Positions 25,981 to 33,216 of a stretch of 64,000 nucleotides of DNA are shown piece by piece (the first letter of the stretch is position 1; the number at the start of each line of letters is the position of its first letter). The notes beneath the pieces are model-generated. The model had not been told where the DNA came from, made no database searches, and saw only the letters and a program-made list of their open reading frames with translations. A program made the position numbers and the translations under genes. Origin of the DNA: Pedococcus sp031456495. GTDB lineage: Bacteria; Actinomycetota; Actinomycetes; Actinomycetales; Dermatophilaceae. Location: positions 1,798,001 through 1,862,000 of the forward strand of contig NZ_JAVDUW010000001.1 in NCBI RefSeq assembly GCF_031456495.1, written 5' to 3'.

Positions 25981-26639
25981 CCCGGGCCGAGCTGGTCGCC
26001 GAGCTCGCCGCGGGCGTGCCTGTCGGCGACGGGGCGGACTGCGTCCGGGTGGGCGTGGACGGTGTCGACGGAGCCGGCAAGACGGTGCTCGCCGGCGAGC
26101 TGGCCGCCGCACTGCGCGCGCTGGGCCGCAGGGTGGTGCAGCTGTCCGCGGACGACTGGCACCAGGTGCGCGAGCTCCGCTATGCCCGCGGCCGGCACTC
26201 CCCCGAGGGGTTCTGGCTCGACTCCTACGACTACGGGCGGCTGCGGGCCGAGGTCCTCGAGCCGCTCGGCCCGGGCGGCACCCGCCGGTACCGGGCGCGC
26301 GGGCACGACCTGGCGACGGACGCCGTGCTCGAGGAGGCCTGGCTCGTGGCGCCGCCGGGCGCGGTGCTCGTCCTCGACGGCCTCTTCCTCCAGCGCGAGG
26401 AGCTCGAGGGCTGCCTGGACCACGTGGTCTGGCTGCAGGTGCCGTTCGAGGAGACGGCCAGGCGGATGGCCGTTCGCGACGGGAGCCCGGCCGACCCCAC
26501 GCACCTGGCGCTGCGCCGGTACGTCGAGGCCCAGCGCACCTACTTCGCCGCCCGCACTCCTTGGGTCAGGGCCGACGTGGTCGTGGACAACTCCGACTGG
26601 TCGCATCCGTTGGTGGTGGACCCGGTCGCGCCCCGCTGA
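25965..26639 (+). CDS. Uridine kinase-like P-loop kinase
   Basis: About 224 residues. GVDGVDGAGKT is a Walker A P-loop, SADDWHQVRELRYARG is the base/sugar-binding region seen in uridine kinase and related nucleoside kinases, and LVLDGLFLQREEL is the Walker B-like strand. The LID-like region (RRMAVRDG) follows. It belongs to the uridine kinase/pantothenate kinase-like family; the substrate is not certain. The start is probably GTG 25965, overlapping the preceding gene by 16 bp, since no other good start precedes the conserved sequence. Confidence 0.75.
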   Translation: MARALTRAELVAELAAGVPVGDGADCVRVGVDGVDGAGKTVLAGELAAALRALGRRVVQLSADDWHQVRELRYARGRHSPEGFWLDSYDYGRLRAEVLEPLGPGGTRRYRARGHDLATDAVLEEAWLVAPPGAVLVLDGLFLQREELEGCLDHVVWLQVPFEETARRMAVRDGSPADPTHLALRRYVEAQRTYFAARTPWVRADVVVDNSDWSHPLVVDPVAPR

Positions 26640-26738
26640 GACCGGGTCCCGGAGGGTCGCCCGCGGCCGCGTCCCGCTCCGCGAGTTGGTGCCCGCAACC
26701 GCCCCGACGGGCGCGGGTGCGGGAGTACGGTGCAGGTC

Positions 26739-28445
26739 ATGCGTGTATCTCCCGGGCTTCGTTCGGCAGGGTCCCGCCCATCTGGTCGGGCACGGTTGGG
26801 TGCGGTCGGCGTGCTGGCACTCGTGGCGTCGGTGGCCCTCGGGGCCGCCGCCGAGGCGGCGACGCCCACGGTGGACCGGGTCTCCGGGGCCAACCGGTAC
26901 GCCACGGCGGCCAGGCTGTCGTCGGTGTCCTTCCCGGCGGGGGTGTCCGTCGCCTACGTCGCGACGGGGACCTCGTTCCCCGACGGGCTGGCCGGTGCCG
27001 CGGTCGCCGGCCGCGACCACGCGCCACTGCTGCTCGTGACGCCGACCGGCATCCCTTCGGAGGTGCGGACCGAGCTGACCCGGCTGGCGCCGCGCCGCAT
27101 CGTCGTCCTCGGCGGCACGGGCGCGGTGTCCGGCTCGGTCGAGACGGCCCTGCGCGGGTTCACCAGCGGGGGCGTGACCCGGGTCGCGGGCAGCGACCGC
27201 TTCGCCACCGCGGCGCAGCTGTCGAGGTCCACGTATGCCGCGGGGGTCGCGAACGTCTTCGTCGCCACGGGCGGCGACTTCCCCGACGCCCTGTCGGGGT
27301 CGGCGGCGGCAGGGGCGCAACGCGTGCCGGTGCTGCTGGTGGGCACGTCCTCGGTGCCGTCGGCCACCGCCACCGAGCTGCGGCGCCTGCGGCCCGCCCG
27401 CATCACCGTCCTCGGCGGCACCGGCGCGGTGAGCGCCTCGGTGGCCTCGGGCCTGGCGGGGATCGCCCCGGTCACCCGGATCGCCGGTGCCAACCGGTAC
27501 GACACGTCGGCGCTGGTCTCCAAGGCGGCCTTCTCGTCGGCCCCTCGCGCGCTGCTCGCGACGGGCGCGGACTTCGCCGACGCCCTGTCCGGCGGCTCGG
27601 TCGCGGCCGGCGTGCCCGGCCCGGTCCTGCTCTCCCAGGCGGGCTGCGTCCCGGCGAGCGTCCGCTCGGAGGTCACCCGGCTCGGGGCCACCCGGGTGAC
27701 GCTCCTCGGCGGCACCGGCGCGCTGTCCTCGGCCGTCGCGTCCCTGACCTCCTGCTCCTCGACGCCCCCGCCCCCGGTGGGGTCGGTGTGCACGAACCCG
27801 TACTTCACCACCAGCGACCCCAACGGTGGCGTGACCGACGGCGGCTTCTACGTCCACAACAACCTGTGGAACGCCGCGAAGTACCCCGGCACCAAGGGCA
27901 CCACCTCGGTCTGCTCGTTCCACTCCTGGAACCACACCGCGACCGCCAGCAACAGCTCGGGCACCGGTGAGGTCAAGACCTACCCCAACGTGCACAAGGA
28001 CTACTCCGGACGCACCATCGCCAGCTTCCCCAAGCTGACCTCCTCCTTCGCCGCGACCTCCCCGAACGTGGGCATCTACGACGTCGCCTACGACCTGTGG
28101 CTCAACGGGGTCCCCAACGACGAGGTCATGATCTGGACCGACAACCACGGCCAGTACCCCGCCGGGAACCGGTTCGCCACCGGCGTCACCCTGGGCGGGC
28201 ACACCTGGGACGTGTACGCCACCGCCGGCAACGGGTACATCGCCTTCGTGCCCTCCGGCGGTGCCCGCCTGACCTCCGGCACCGTCGACATCAAGGCCAT
28301 GCTCACCTGGCTGGTGTCCAAGGGCCGCGTGTCCGGGGGGTCGTCGGCCACGGTCGACCAGGTCTGCTACGGCGTGGAGGTCGTGAGCACCGGCGGATCC
28401 CCCGCCACCTGGAAGTTCACGAGCTTCTCCCTCACCGACCGCTGA
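26739..28445 (+). CDS. Secreted protein: three cell wall-binding repeats (CWB2) fused to a GH12 cellulase domain
   Basis: A 568-residue exported protein. Residues 1-43 include a signal peptide (LGAVGVLALVASVALGAAAEA). Residues ~44-343 hold three CWB2 repeats, each with a (V/I)(S/A)G(A/S)(N/D)R(Y/F).T start, an ATG..F(P/A)D(A/G)L core and a VLGGTGA(V/L)S end; such triplets anchor proteins non-covalently to wall polymers. Residues ~346-568 are a GH12 endoglucanase domain: Glu462 in NDEVMIW is the nucleophile and Glu547 in YGVEVV the acid/base. It should cut beta-1,4-glucan while held on the cell. Its GH12 domain is almost identical at the DNA level to the one encoded at 29233-30480. ATG 26739 is preferred to GTG 26730. 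Confidence 0.88.
   Translation: MRVSPGLRSAGSRPSGRARLGAVGVLALVASVALGAAAEAATPTVDRVSGANRYATAARLSSVSFPAGVSVAYVATGTSFPDGLAGAAVAGRDHAPLLLVTPTGIPSEVRTELTRLAPRRIVVLGGTGAVSGSVETALRGFTSGGVTRVAGSDRFATAAQLSRSTYAAGVANVFVATGGDFPDALSGSAAAGAQRVPVLLVGTSSVPSATATELRRLRPARITVLGGTGAVSASVASGLAGIAPVTRIAGANRYDTSALVSKAAFSSAPRALLATGADFADALSGGSVAAGVPGPVLLSQAGCVPASVRSEVTRLGATRVTLLGGTGALSSAVASLTSCSSTPPPPVGSVCTNPYFTTSDPNGGVTDGGFYVHNNLWNAAKYPGTKGTTSVCSFHSWNHTATASNSSGTGEVKTYPNVHKDYSGRTIASFPKLTSSFAATSPNVGIYDVAYDLWLNGVPNDEVMIWTDNHGQYPAGNRFATGVTLGGHTWDVYATAGNGYIAFVPSGGARLTSGTVDIKAMLTWLVSKGRVSGGSSATVDQVCYGVEVVSTGGSPATWKFTSFSLTDR
27774..28297. repeat. 524-bp inverted repeat, arm 1 (GH12 core)
   Basis: This segment matches the reverse complement of 29381-29904; I see one difference in the stretches I compared base by base, and the translations in other frames also agree throughout. 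Outside the arms the two genes differ freely. Confidence 0.88.
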
Positions 28446-28463
28446 CCCGCGACGGCGACCCGC

Positions 28464-28958
28464 TCAGAAGCTGACCGGGTCGCTGTCGAGGAAGTTGGTG
28501 AAGTCGTCGGTGGCGTTGAGGTCCACCCAGGCCTGGGACGCCCCCGGCAGCACGAGTTCCTGCACGCTCGCCCGACCCCCGCCGAGCGAGTCGGTGGTGA
28601 GGTACCCCGCGATGCCGTGGCAGTCCGCGTCGCCCGGCAGGAGCTGGATGACCCGGATCGCGTACGTGGTGTCCGGGCTGGCACCCGTGACCGACACGGA
28701 CACCACGAGCTTGCCCGATGCCGGTCGCGTGACCACTGCCTGGCCGAACGGCGTCGGGCGGTCCCCGTCGATCCTGACGCCGTCGCAGCTGTGGTTCGTC
28801 CTCGTCAGCGCGACCTTCTGGGCGGGCACGGCCCCCGCGGGCACGGCCCCTGTGGGAGCTGCGCCAGCGGGGGCCGCACCCGCTGCCACCAGGCCGGCGA
28901 CCGCCCCCGCGACCGTCAGGCCGAAGCGGAGGCCCCTGCTGCTGTTCCTGATCCCCAT
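28464..28958 (-). CDS. Secreted hypothetical protein
   Basis: A 164-residue exported protein. The signal peptide (RFGLTVAGAVAGLVAAGAAPAGA) is followed by three decayed Ala-Pro-Gly-Ala repeats (AAPAGAAPTGAVPAGAVPAQ) and then by a ~115-residue beta-rich domain with two Cys (HSCDGVRI and DADCHGIAG) that may form a disulphide. I do not recognise the family. Downstream it converges with the CWB2-GH12 gene (18 bp between stops); upstream lies the 24-bp repeat array. A role linked to extracellular polysaccharide is only suggested by position. Confidence 0.6.
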   Translation of the reverse strand: MGIRNSSRGLRFGLTVAGAVAGLVAAGAAPAGAAPTGAVPAGAVPAQKVALTRTNHSCDGVRIDGDRPTPFGQAVVTRPASGKLVVSVSVTGASPDTTYAIRVIQLLPGDADCHGIAGYLTTDSLGGGRASVQELVLPGASQAWVDLNATDDFTNFLDSDPVSF

Positions 28959-29101
28959 GTCAACGTCCTCTCACGGCTGTCCCCCAGCCATGGTCCGACC
29001 GGCACGACCGCGTGGCCCATCACCAGAACGGCTCGAAGACGCTCCACCAGCGGGCCGAGCCGAACCGGTCCGCGATGGGGTAGGGAGAACGCTTCTCGGT
29101 G

Positions 29102-29240
29102 GTCCCCGAGACGCGCCTCAGTAGTCCCCGAGACGCGCCTCGGGAGAGTCCCCGAGACGCGCCTCGGGAGAGTCCCCGAGACGCGCCTCGGGAGAGTCCC
29201 CGAGACGCGCCTCGGTAGTTCCCGGACGTGCCTCAGGAGT
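29102..29240. repeat. Tandem array of 22-24 bp hairpin-forming repeats
   Basis: Five units start at 29102, 29124, 29148, 29172 and 29196; the middle three are identical 24-mers. Each contains CCCGAG-ACGCGC-CTCGGG or a close form, a perfect 6-bp stem. A decayed sixth unit (29218-29240) runs into the end of the minus-strand GH12 gene and contains its TGA stop. There are no unique spacers, so this is not a CRISPR array. Confidence 0.88.
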
Positions 29241-30480
29241 CCGTGAGCGAGAAGTTGGTGAACTGCCAGGTGGCAGGCGAGCCGCCGGTGTCGACGACCT
29301 CGACGCCGTAGCAGACCTGGTCCACGGTCGCGGCGGACCCGTTCGTGACCCGTCCCAGCGACACGAGGTAGTCCAGCATCGCCTTGATGTCGACGGTGCC
29401 GGAGGTCAGGCGGGCACCGCCGGAGGGCACGAAGGCGATGTACCCGTTGCCGGTGGTGGCGTACACGTCCCAGGTGTGCCCGCCCAGGGTGACGCCGGTG
29501 GCGAACCGGTTCCCGGCGGGGTACTGGCCGTGGTTGTCGGTCCAGATCATGACCTCGTCGTTGGGGACCCCGTTGAGCCACAGGTCGTAGGCGACGTCGT
29601 AGATGCCCACGTTCGGGGAGGTCGCGGCGAAGGAGGAGGTCAGCTTGGGGAAGCTGGCGATGGTGCGTCCGGAGTAGTCCTTGTGCACGTTGGGGTAGGT
29701 CTTGACCTCACCGGTGCCCGAGCTGTTGCTGGCGGTCGCGGTGTGGTTCCAGGAGTGGAACGAGCAGACCGAGGTGGTGCCCTTGGTGCCGGGGTACTTC
29801 GCGGCGTTCCACAGGTTGTTGTGGACGTAGAAGCCGCCGTCGGTCACGCCACCGTTGGGGTCGCTGGTGGTGAAGTACGGGTTCGTGCACACCGACCCCA
29901 CCGGCGCGGGCGCGCTCGTCGTGGTGCTCGACGTCGTCGACGAGGTGGGCGTCGTCGTCGAGCCGGTCGACGTGCTGCTCGTGGTCGTGCTGCTCGTGCT
30001 CGTCTGCGTCGCCGTCGGGGACGTGGTCGGGGACGACGTCGTCGTGGTCGTGGTGGAGGTGGTCGACGGCTGCGGGGTCGTCGTGAACGTGCGGTCCGCG
30101 CCGAAGGCCGTCCCCGCCGAGGTCTTCGCGACGAGGCGGTAGTGGTACGTGGTCCCGCTCGCCAGGCTGCCCAGCGTCGCCGATGCCATCGTGGTGCGTC
30201 CCTTGCCCGACGTCGTCGCGGCCGCGGACGAGCCGTATGCCGTGGACGTGCCGAACTGGAACGTGGCCGTGGGCGCCGAGCCGGGCGCAGCGGACACCGA
30301 TCCCCCGAGGACGGCGCCGCCGGACGTGACCGACGTGGCGTCACCGGTGGTCGCCACGACCTTGACGGCCCCGGTGAGCTGTTGGTCGGACGTCCTGACG
30401 GTGTCGTGCACCGCGAGGGCGGCGACGAGCGCCACGGCGGTGACCGCGACGGCAGGCAGGAGCGGGGGTCGGAACTTCAC
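29233..30480 (-). CDS. Secreted GH12 cellulase with N-terminal fibronectin-like domain and Thr/Ser linker
   Basis: A 415-residue exported protein. GTG 30480 follows GGAGGA at the right distance. The signal/anchor helix is at residues ~6-24. Residues ~30-125 form a fibronectin type III-like fold (SGTTYHYRLVAKTSAGTAFGADRTFTT). A ~65-residue Thr/Ser linker follows. Residues ~192-415 are a GH12 domain with Glu309 (NDEVMIW) and Glu394 (GVEVVD) as nucleophile and acid/base. The first ~175 residues of the domain are nearly identical to those of the inverted paralogue at 26739-28445, but the last ~50 differ clearly. This would be a released, diffusible enzyme, against the wall-bound form next door. 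Confidence 0.88.
   Translation of the reverse strand: MKFRPPLLPAVAVTAVALVAALAVHDTVRTSDQQLTGAVKVVATTGDATSVTSGGAVLGGSVSAAPGSAPTATFQFGTSTAYGSSAAATTSGKGRTTMASATLGSLASGTTYHYRLVAKTSAGTAFGADRTFTTTPQPSTTSTTTTTTSSPTTSPTATQTSTSSTTTSSTSTGSTTTPTSSTTSSTTTSAPAPVGSVCTNPYFTTSDPNGGVTDGGFYVHNNLWNAAKYPGTKGTTSVCSFHSWNHTATASNSSGTGEVKTYPNVHKDYSGRTIASFPKLTSSFAATSPNVGIYDVAYDLWLNGVPNDEVMIWTDNHGQYPAGNRFATGVTLGGHTWDVYATTGNGYIAFVPSGGARLTSGTVDIKAMLDYLVSLGRVTNGSAATVDQVCYGVEVVDTGGSPATWQFTNFSLTDS
29381..29904. repeat. 524-bp inverted repeat, arm 2 (GH12 core)
   Basis: Reverse-complement partner of 27774-28297. The two arms are 1,083 bp apart and could pair or recombine to invert the segment between them. Confidence 0.88.
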
Positions 30481-30806
30481 AGGTCCTCCAGGAGGGGTCG
30501 ACGAAACTGTCTGGGCCCCAACGGCCGGCCACGGGCCCTGCTCCACGAGGCGCCCGATGGCGCGACACCCGAGGGCACCACATCCGGGGTCGATCGGGCA
30601 AATCAGGCCCGCGTGTCGAGCGCGCCCGACACCGGGGTGCGCGACCGCTGCCGACGACCCGACGCAGTCGCGCGGAAACCACCGCACCCGCGCGCTCCGT
30701 CGCCCTTCCCTTGAGTCGATCCACAGCATCACCGCAGGTCACAGGGGTGGCGCCGGTCGTGCGCCCGGGGCAGGGTGGAGGGTGAGCCGAGGAAACGGAG
30801 AGACTC

Positions 30807-30968
30807 ATGGAGACCTACGAGTCGCACCTGCAGCCCGATGGGACCACCTTCCCGCCCGTGACGCCGGACGTCCCGGCGCCGCCCGGGGTGGACGAGCCGG
30901 TCGTCCCCGACCTGGTCTTCACGGACCGTTCCACGGAGGCGTCCACGCGGACCCGCCAGGAGGACTGA
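30807..30968 (+). CDS. Small hypothetical protein, 53 residues
   Basis: An open frame from ATG 30807 to TGA 30968 with GGAG six bases upstream. The product starts METYESHLQPDGTTFPPVTP and is Pro- and acid-rich, without a membrane helix or Cys. Third positions are G or C as in its neighbours. I do not recognise the family; that it is a gene is inferred from the ribosome site and codon use. Confidence 0.45.
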   Translation: METYESHLQPDGTTFPPVTPDVPAPPGVDEPVVPDLVFTDRSTEASTRTRQED

Positions 30969-31032
30969 CCGCGGTCCACGCGGTCCGGCGTGGGTCCGCA
31001 GCGGCCCCGGCAGTCCATGCCACGCTCGTGGC

Positions 31033-31224
31033 ATGGAACCGCTCGCTGACGTGCTCCTGCTGCACGCGGTCCAGGCCTGGTGCGAGGACTGTGGCGCCGA
31101 GCAGCTGCTCCTGCCCGTGGACGACGAGGGCCACCCCGGTCTGTGCTGCTCGGTCTGCGACGCAGCCGTCTTCCTCCTGCCCGCCGAGTCCGTCGCCCCA
31201 CAGGTGCTGCGCCACACCGCCTGA
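31033..31224 (+). CDS. Small hypothetical zinc-ribbon-like protein
   Basis: A 63-residue protein. AWCEDCGAEQL and LCCSVCDAAVF give two Cys knuckles about 20 residues apart, the layout of a small zinc ribbon. No other feature is visible. It lies 64 bp after the 53-residue gene on the same strand and may be co-transcribed with it. The function is unknown. Confidence 0.5.
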   Translation: MEPLADVLLLHAVQAWCEDCGAEQLLLPVDDEGHPGLCCSVCDAAVFLLPAESVAPQVLRHTA

Positions 31225-31362
31225 GCCCAGCACGGCGCAGCCGTTGCGCGGTGCGCACCCGCGGGCACTGCCGGGCTGACGGTGCCAGCCGGCCGACCGG
31301 CATACGGGACAGGCGTGGGAAAGGCCCTCGGAAACGGGACCGACCCGGCATAGCCTGCACGG

Positions 31363-32679
31363 GTGGGCCCTGCAGGGATCGTGCCGCGGCGCGCGGTGCT
31401 GGCCGGCGGCGTCGGTGCGGCGGCCGCCGCCTCGTTCGGCCTGCTCGAGGCGCGCGGACCGGCCGACCGCCGGGAGCTGCCGCTGTACTCCGAGACCGTC
31501 GCCCTCGGCGAGGCCGGAGCCCGCACCCCCGTCCCGGTGGGGCGCGCCGACCTGCTCGTCGAGGGCACCCGGGTGCTGCGCACCGACCGCTACCCCGCGC
31601 GGCTCGTCCACGCCGAGGCGGAGTTCCTCGGGTCGGCCGCCGCCTGGACGCGGGAGCCCGGCCGGTGGTCCGGCATCACCCGGACGGCGCTGCTCGACCT
31701 GCGGGTGCTCACCCACGGGCTCCCGGCGACCGTGGCCGGCTGGACCTCGCCGTGGCGGTACGTCTGGCCGCGCGACTGCGCGCACGTCGCCGTCGCGCTG
31801 GCCCGCTGTGGGTTCCTCGACGAGGGGGTGGCGCAGCTTCACTTCCTGCAGGAGGTGCAGGGGGCGGACGGCTGGTTCGAGGCGCGGTACGACGCAAGCA
31901 CCCGGCGCTCCCCGGACCGCCGCCCCCGCCAGTTCGACGACGCCGCGTGGGCGCTCTGGGCGGTGTCCTCGATGCTCGACGAGCCAGGTGCCGACGCCGA
32001 GCGGGTCCTGCGCGGGCTCGAGCCGCTGGTGCGGCGCAGCGCGTCCGTGCTCGTGGACAACCTCGGGCCGGACGGGCTGCCGCCGGCGACCCCCGACTAC
32101 TGGGAGCTGCCGACCGACGTGCTGACCCTGGGGATCGCCGCCCCGGTGTGGGCCGGGCTCTCGCACGCCTTCCGCCTGCTCGACGTCCTGGGCGACCACG
32201 CCGGGGCGGACCGGGTCGGCGTCGCGGCCGACGCGGTCTCGCGCGTGGTGTCCGAGCGCTTCGGCGTGACCGGGTACGGCCGCGAGCTCGGTGGCCGTGC
32301 CCTCGACGCCTCGGTGGCCTTCCTCTTCCCCCCGTATGCCGTGTACGCGCCGTCGGCCCCGGTGCGGGCCGCGCTCGACCGCGCCGAGGCCGCGCTCCAG
32401 CGCCCGGCCGGAGGCCTCGCGCCCGGGGAGGACTGGCGGGCCGACGGCGTGAGCTGGACGCCGCAGACCGCCCTCTTCGCGCTCGTCCACGCGCAGGACG
32501 GCGAGGTCGAGCGCGCCACCCGCCTGCTGGAGTGGCTCGACCGCCACCGGACCGAGGCGGGCTCCCTCCCCGAGAAGGTGCTCCACGACGGCCGCCCCGC
32601 CTCGGTCGCGCCGCTGGCGTGGACGGCCGCGCTCACGCTGCTGACCGTGTCCGCGGTCCAGGGTTCCGACGAGGCCTGA
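31363..32679 (+). CDS. Glycoside hydrolase family 15-related protein, Tat-exported
   Basis: A 438-residue protein from GTG 31363. PRRAVLAGGVGAAAAASFG at residues 8-26 looks like a twin-arginine signal. The (alpha/alpha)6-barrel signatures of GH15 are visible: SPWRYVWPRDCAHVAVAL (the RY.W.RD motif that binds substrate), PDYWELPTDVLTLG (W.E) and GSLPEKVLHDGRPASVAPLAW, where the Glu is the likely base. Family members are glucoamylases, glucodextranases and trehalases. The protein is shorter than typical glucoamylases and lacks a starch-binding domain. It would release glucose from an alpha-glucan outside the cell; the substrate is not determinable. Confidence 0.8.
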   Translation: MGPAGIVPRRAVLAGGVGAAAAASFGLLEARGPADRRELPLYSETVALGEAGARTPVPVGRADLLVEGTRVLRTDRYPARLVHAEAEFLGSAAAWTREPGRWSGITRTALLDLRVLTHGLPATVAGWTSPWRYVWPRDCAHVAVALARCGFLDEGVAQLHFLQEVQGADGWFEARYDASTRRSPDRRPRQFDDAAWALWAVSSMLDEPGADAERVLRGLEPLVRRSASVLVDNLGPDGLPPATPDYWELPTDVLTLGIAAPVWAGLSHAFRLLDVLGDHAGADRVGVAADAVSRVVSERFGVTGYGRELGGRALDASVAFLFPPYAVYAPSAPVRAALDRAEAALQRPAGGLAPGEDWRADGVSWTPQTALFALVHAQDGEVERATRLLEWLDRHRTEAGSLPEKVLHDGRPASVAPLAWTAALTLLTVSAVQGSDEA

Positions 32680-32803
32680 CCCGTCCGGTCCGGTTCGGCG
32701 AGGACTTCTGGCCCTGCTGCCGCATGCTGTCCCGGCGCACGCTGGGCCCTGGCGACCGCCCGCCGACCTGGCGACCGACCGCACGAGCACAGAGGGGGAC
32801 GCG

Positions 32804-33109
32804 ATGAGGCAGCACACGCTGGCCCCGACCACGCACACCCGGGAGCTGCACCAGGTGCGGGAGATCAACGCGGCCCTCGCCACCGCCCACAGGCGCCCGA
32901 CCGCCGGGTCCGTGGGGGCACCGGGGCGCGTCCCGAGGGAATCGGTGCTGCGGTCGCTCGAGGCCGAGGGCCCACCGTCGTACCCCTACGTGTACGGCGT
33001 GTTCGAGGTGCCCGGCGGGACGCACCCGGCCCGCGTCGAGCTCCACACCGACCAGCTGCGGGCCACGAGCGACCAGCTGTCCCTGCGCTCGCACGGCTGG
33101 GGACTCTGA
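32804..33109 (+). CDS. Hypothetical protein, 101 residues
   Basis: ATG 32804 follows AGAGGGGG. The product has a His/Arg-rich N-terminal half (TTHTRELHQVREINAALATAHRRPTA) and a C-terminal part with Tyr-rich SYPYVYGVFEVPGG. There is no signal peptide, membrane segment or known motif. It converges with the MMPL gene. I do not recognise it. Confidence 0.45.
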   Translation: MRQHTLAPTTHTRELHQVREINAALATAHRRPTAGSVGAPGRVPRESVLRSLEAEGPPSYPYVYGVFEVPGGTHPARVELHTDQLRATSDQLSLRSHGWGL

Positions 33110-33115
33110 GCCCCG

Positions 33116-33216
33116 GTCGGTCGCGGGATCGGGTCAGCCCCGGGCACTGGTCGGTCGCGGGCGCTGGTCGGCCACGCCACGGGACATCGGCCCGCCGCGG
33201 GACGCAGCGCTGGTCA
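33116..33216. repeat. Decayed ~17-bp tandem repeats ending at a stop codon
   Basis: On the minus strand, units of the form YGACCAGYGCCCGnGnC follow one another from the TGA stop of the MMPL gene (33214-33216) to the stop of the convergent gene. At least four units can be aligned by eye, some interrupted. Confidence 0.5.

Noticed and set aside
24825..28202. Very long open frame on the minus strand
   Set aside because: It runs antisense to four well-supported genes, its product is Arg/Gly/Val-rich and lacks motifs; such frames are expected at 73% G+C.
29102..29240. Regular repeats resembling a CRISPR array
   Set aside because: Units are directly adjacent with no unique spacers, and no cas genes are present in the window.
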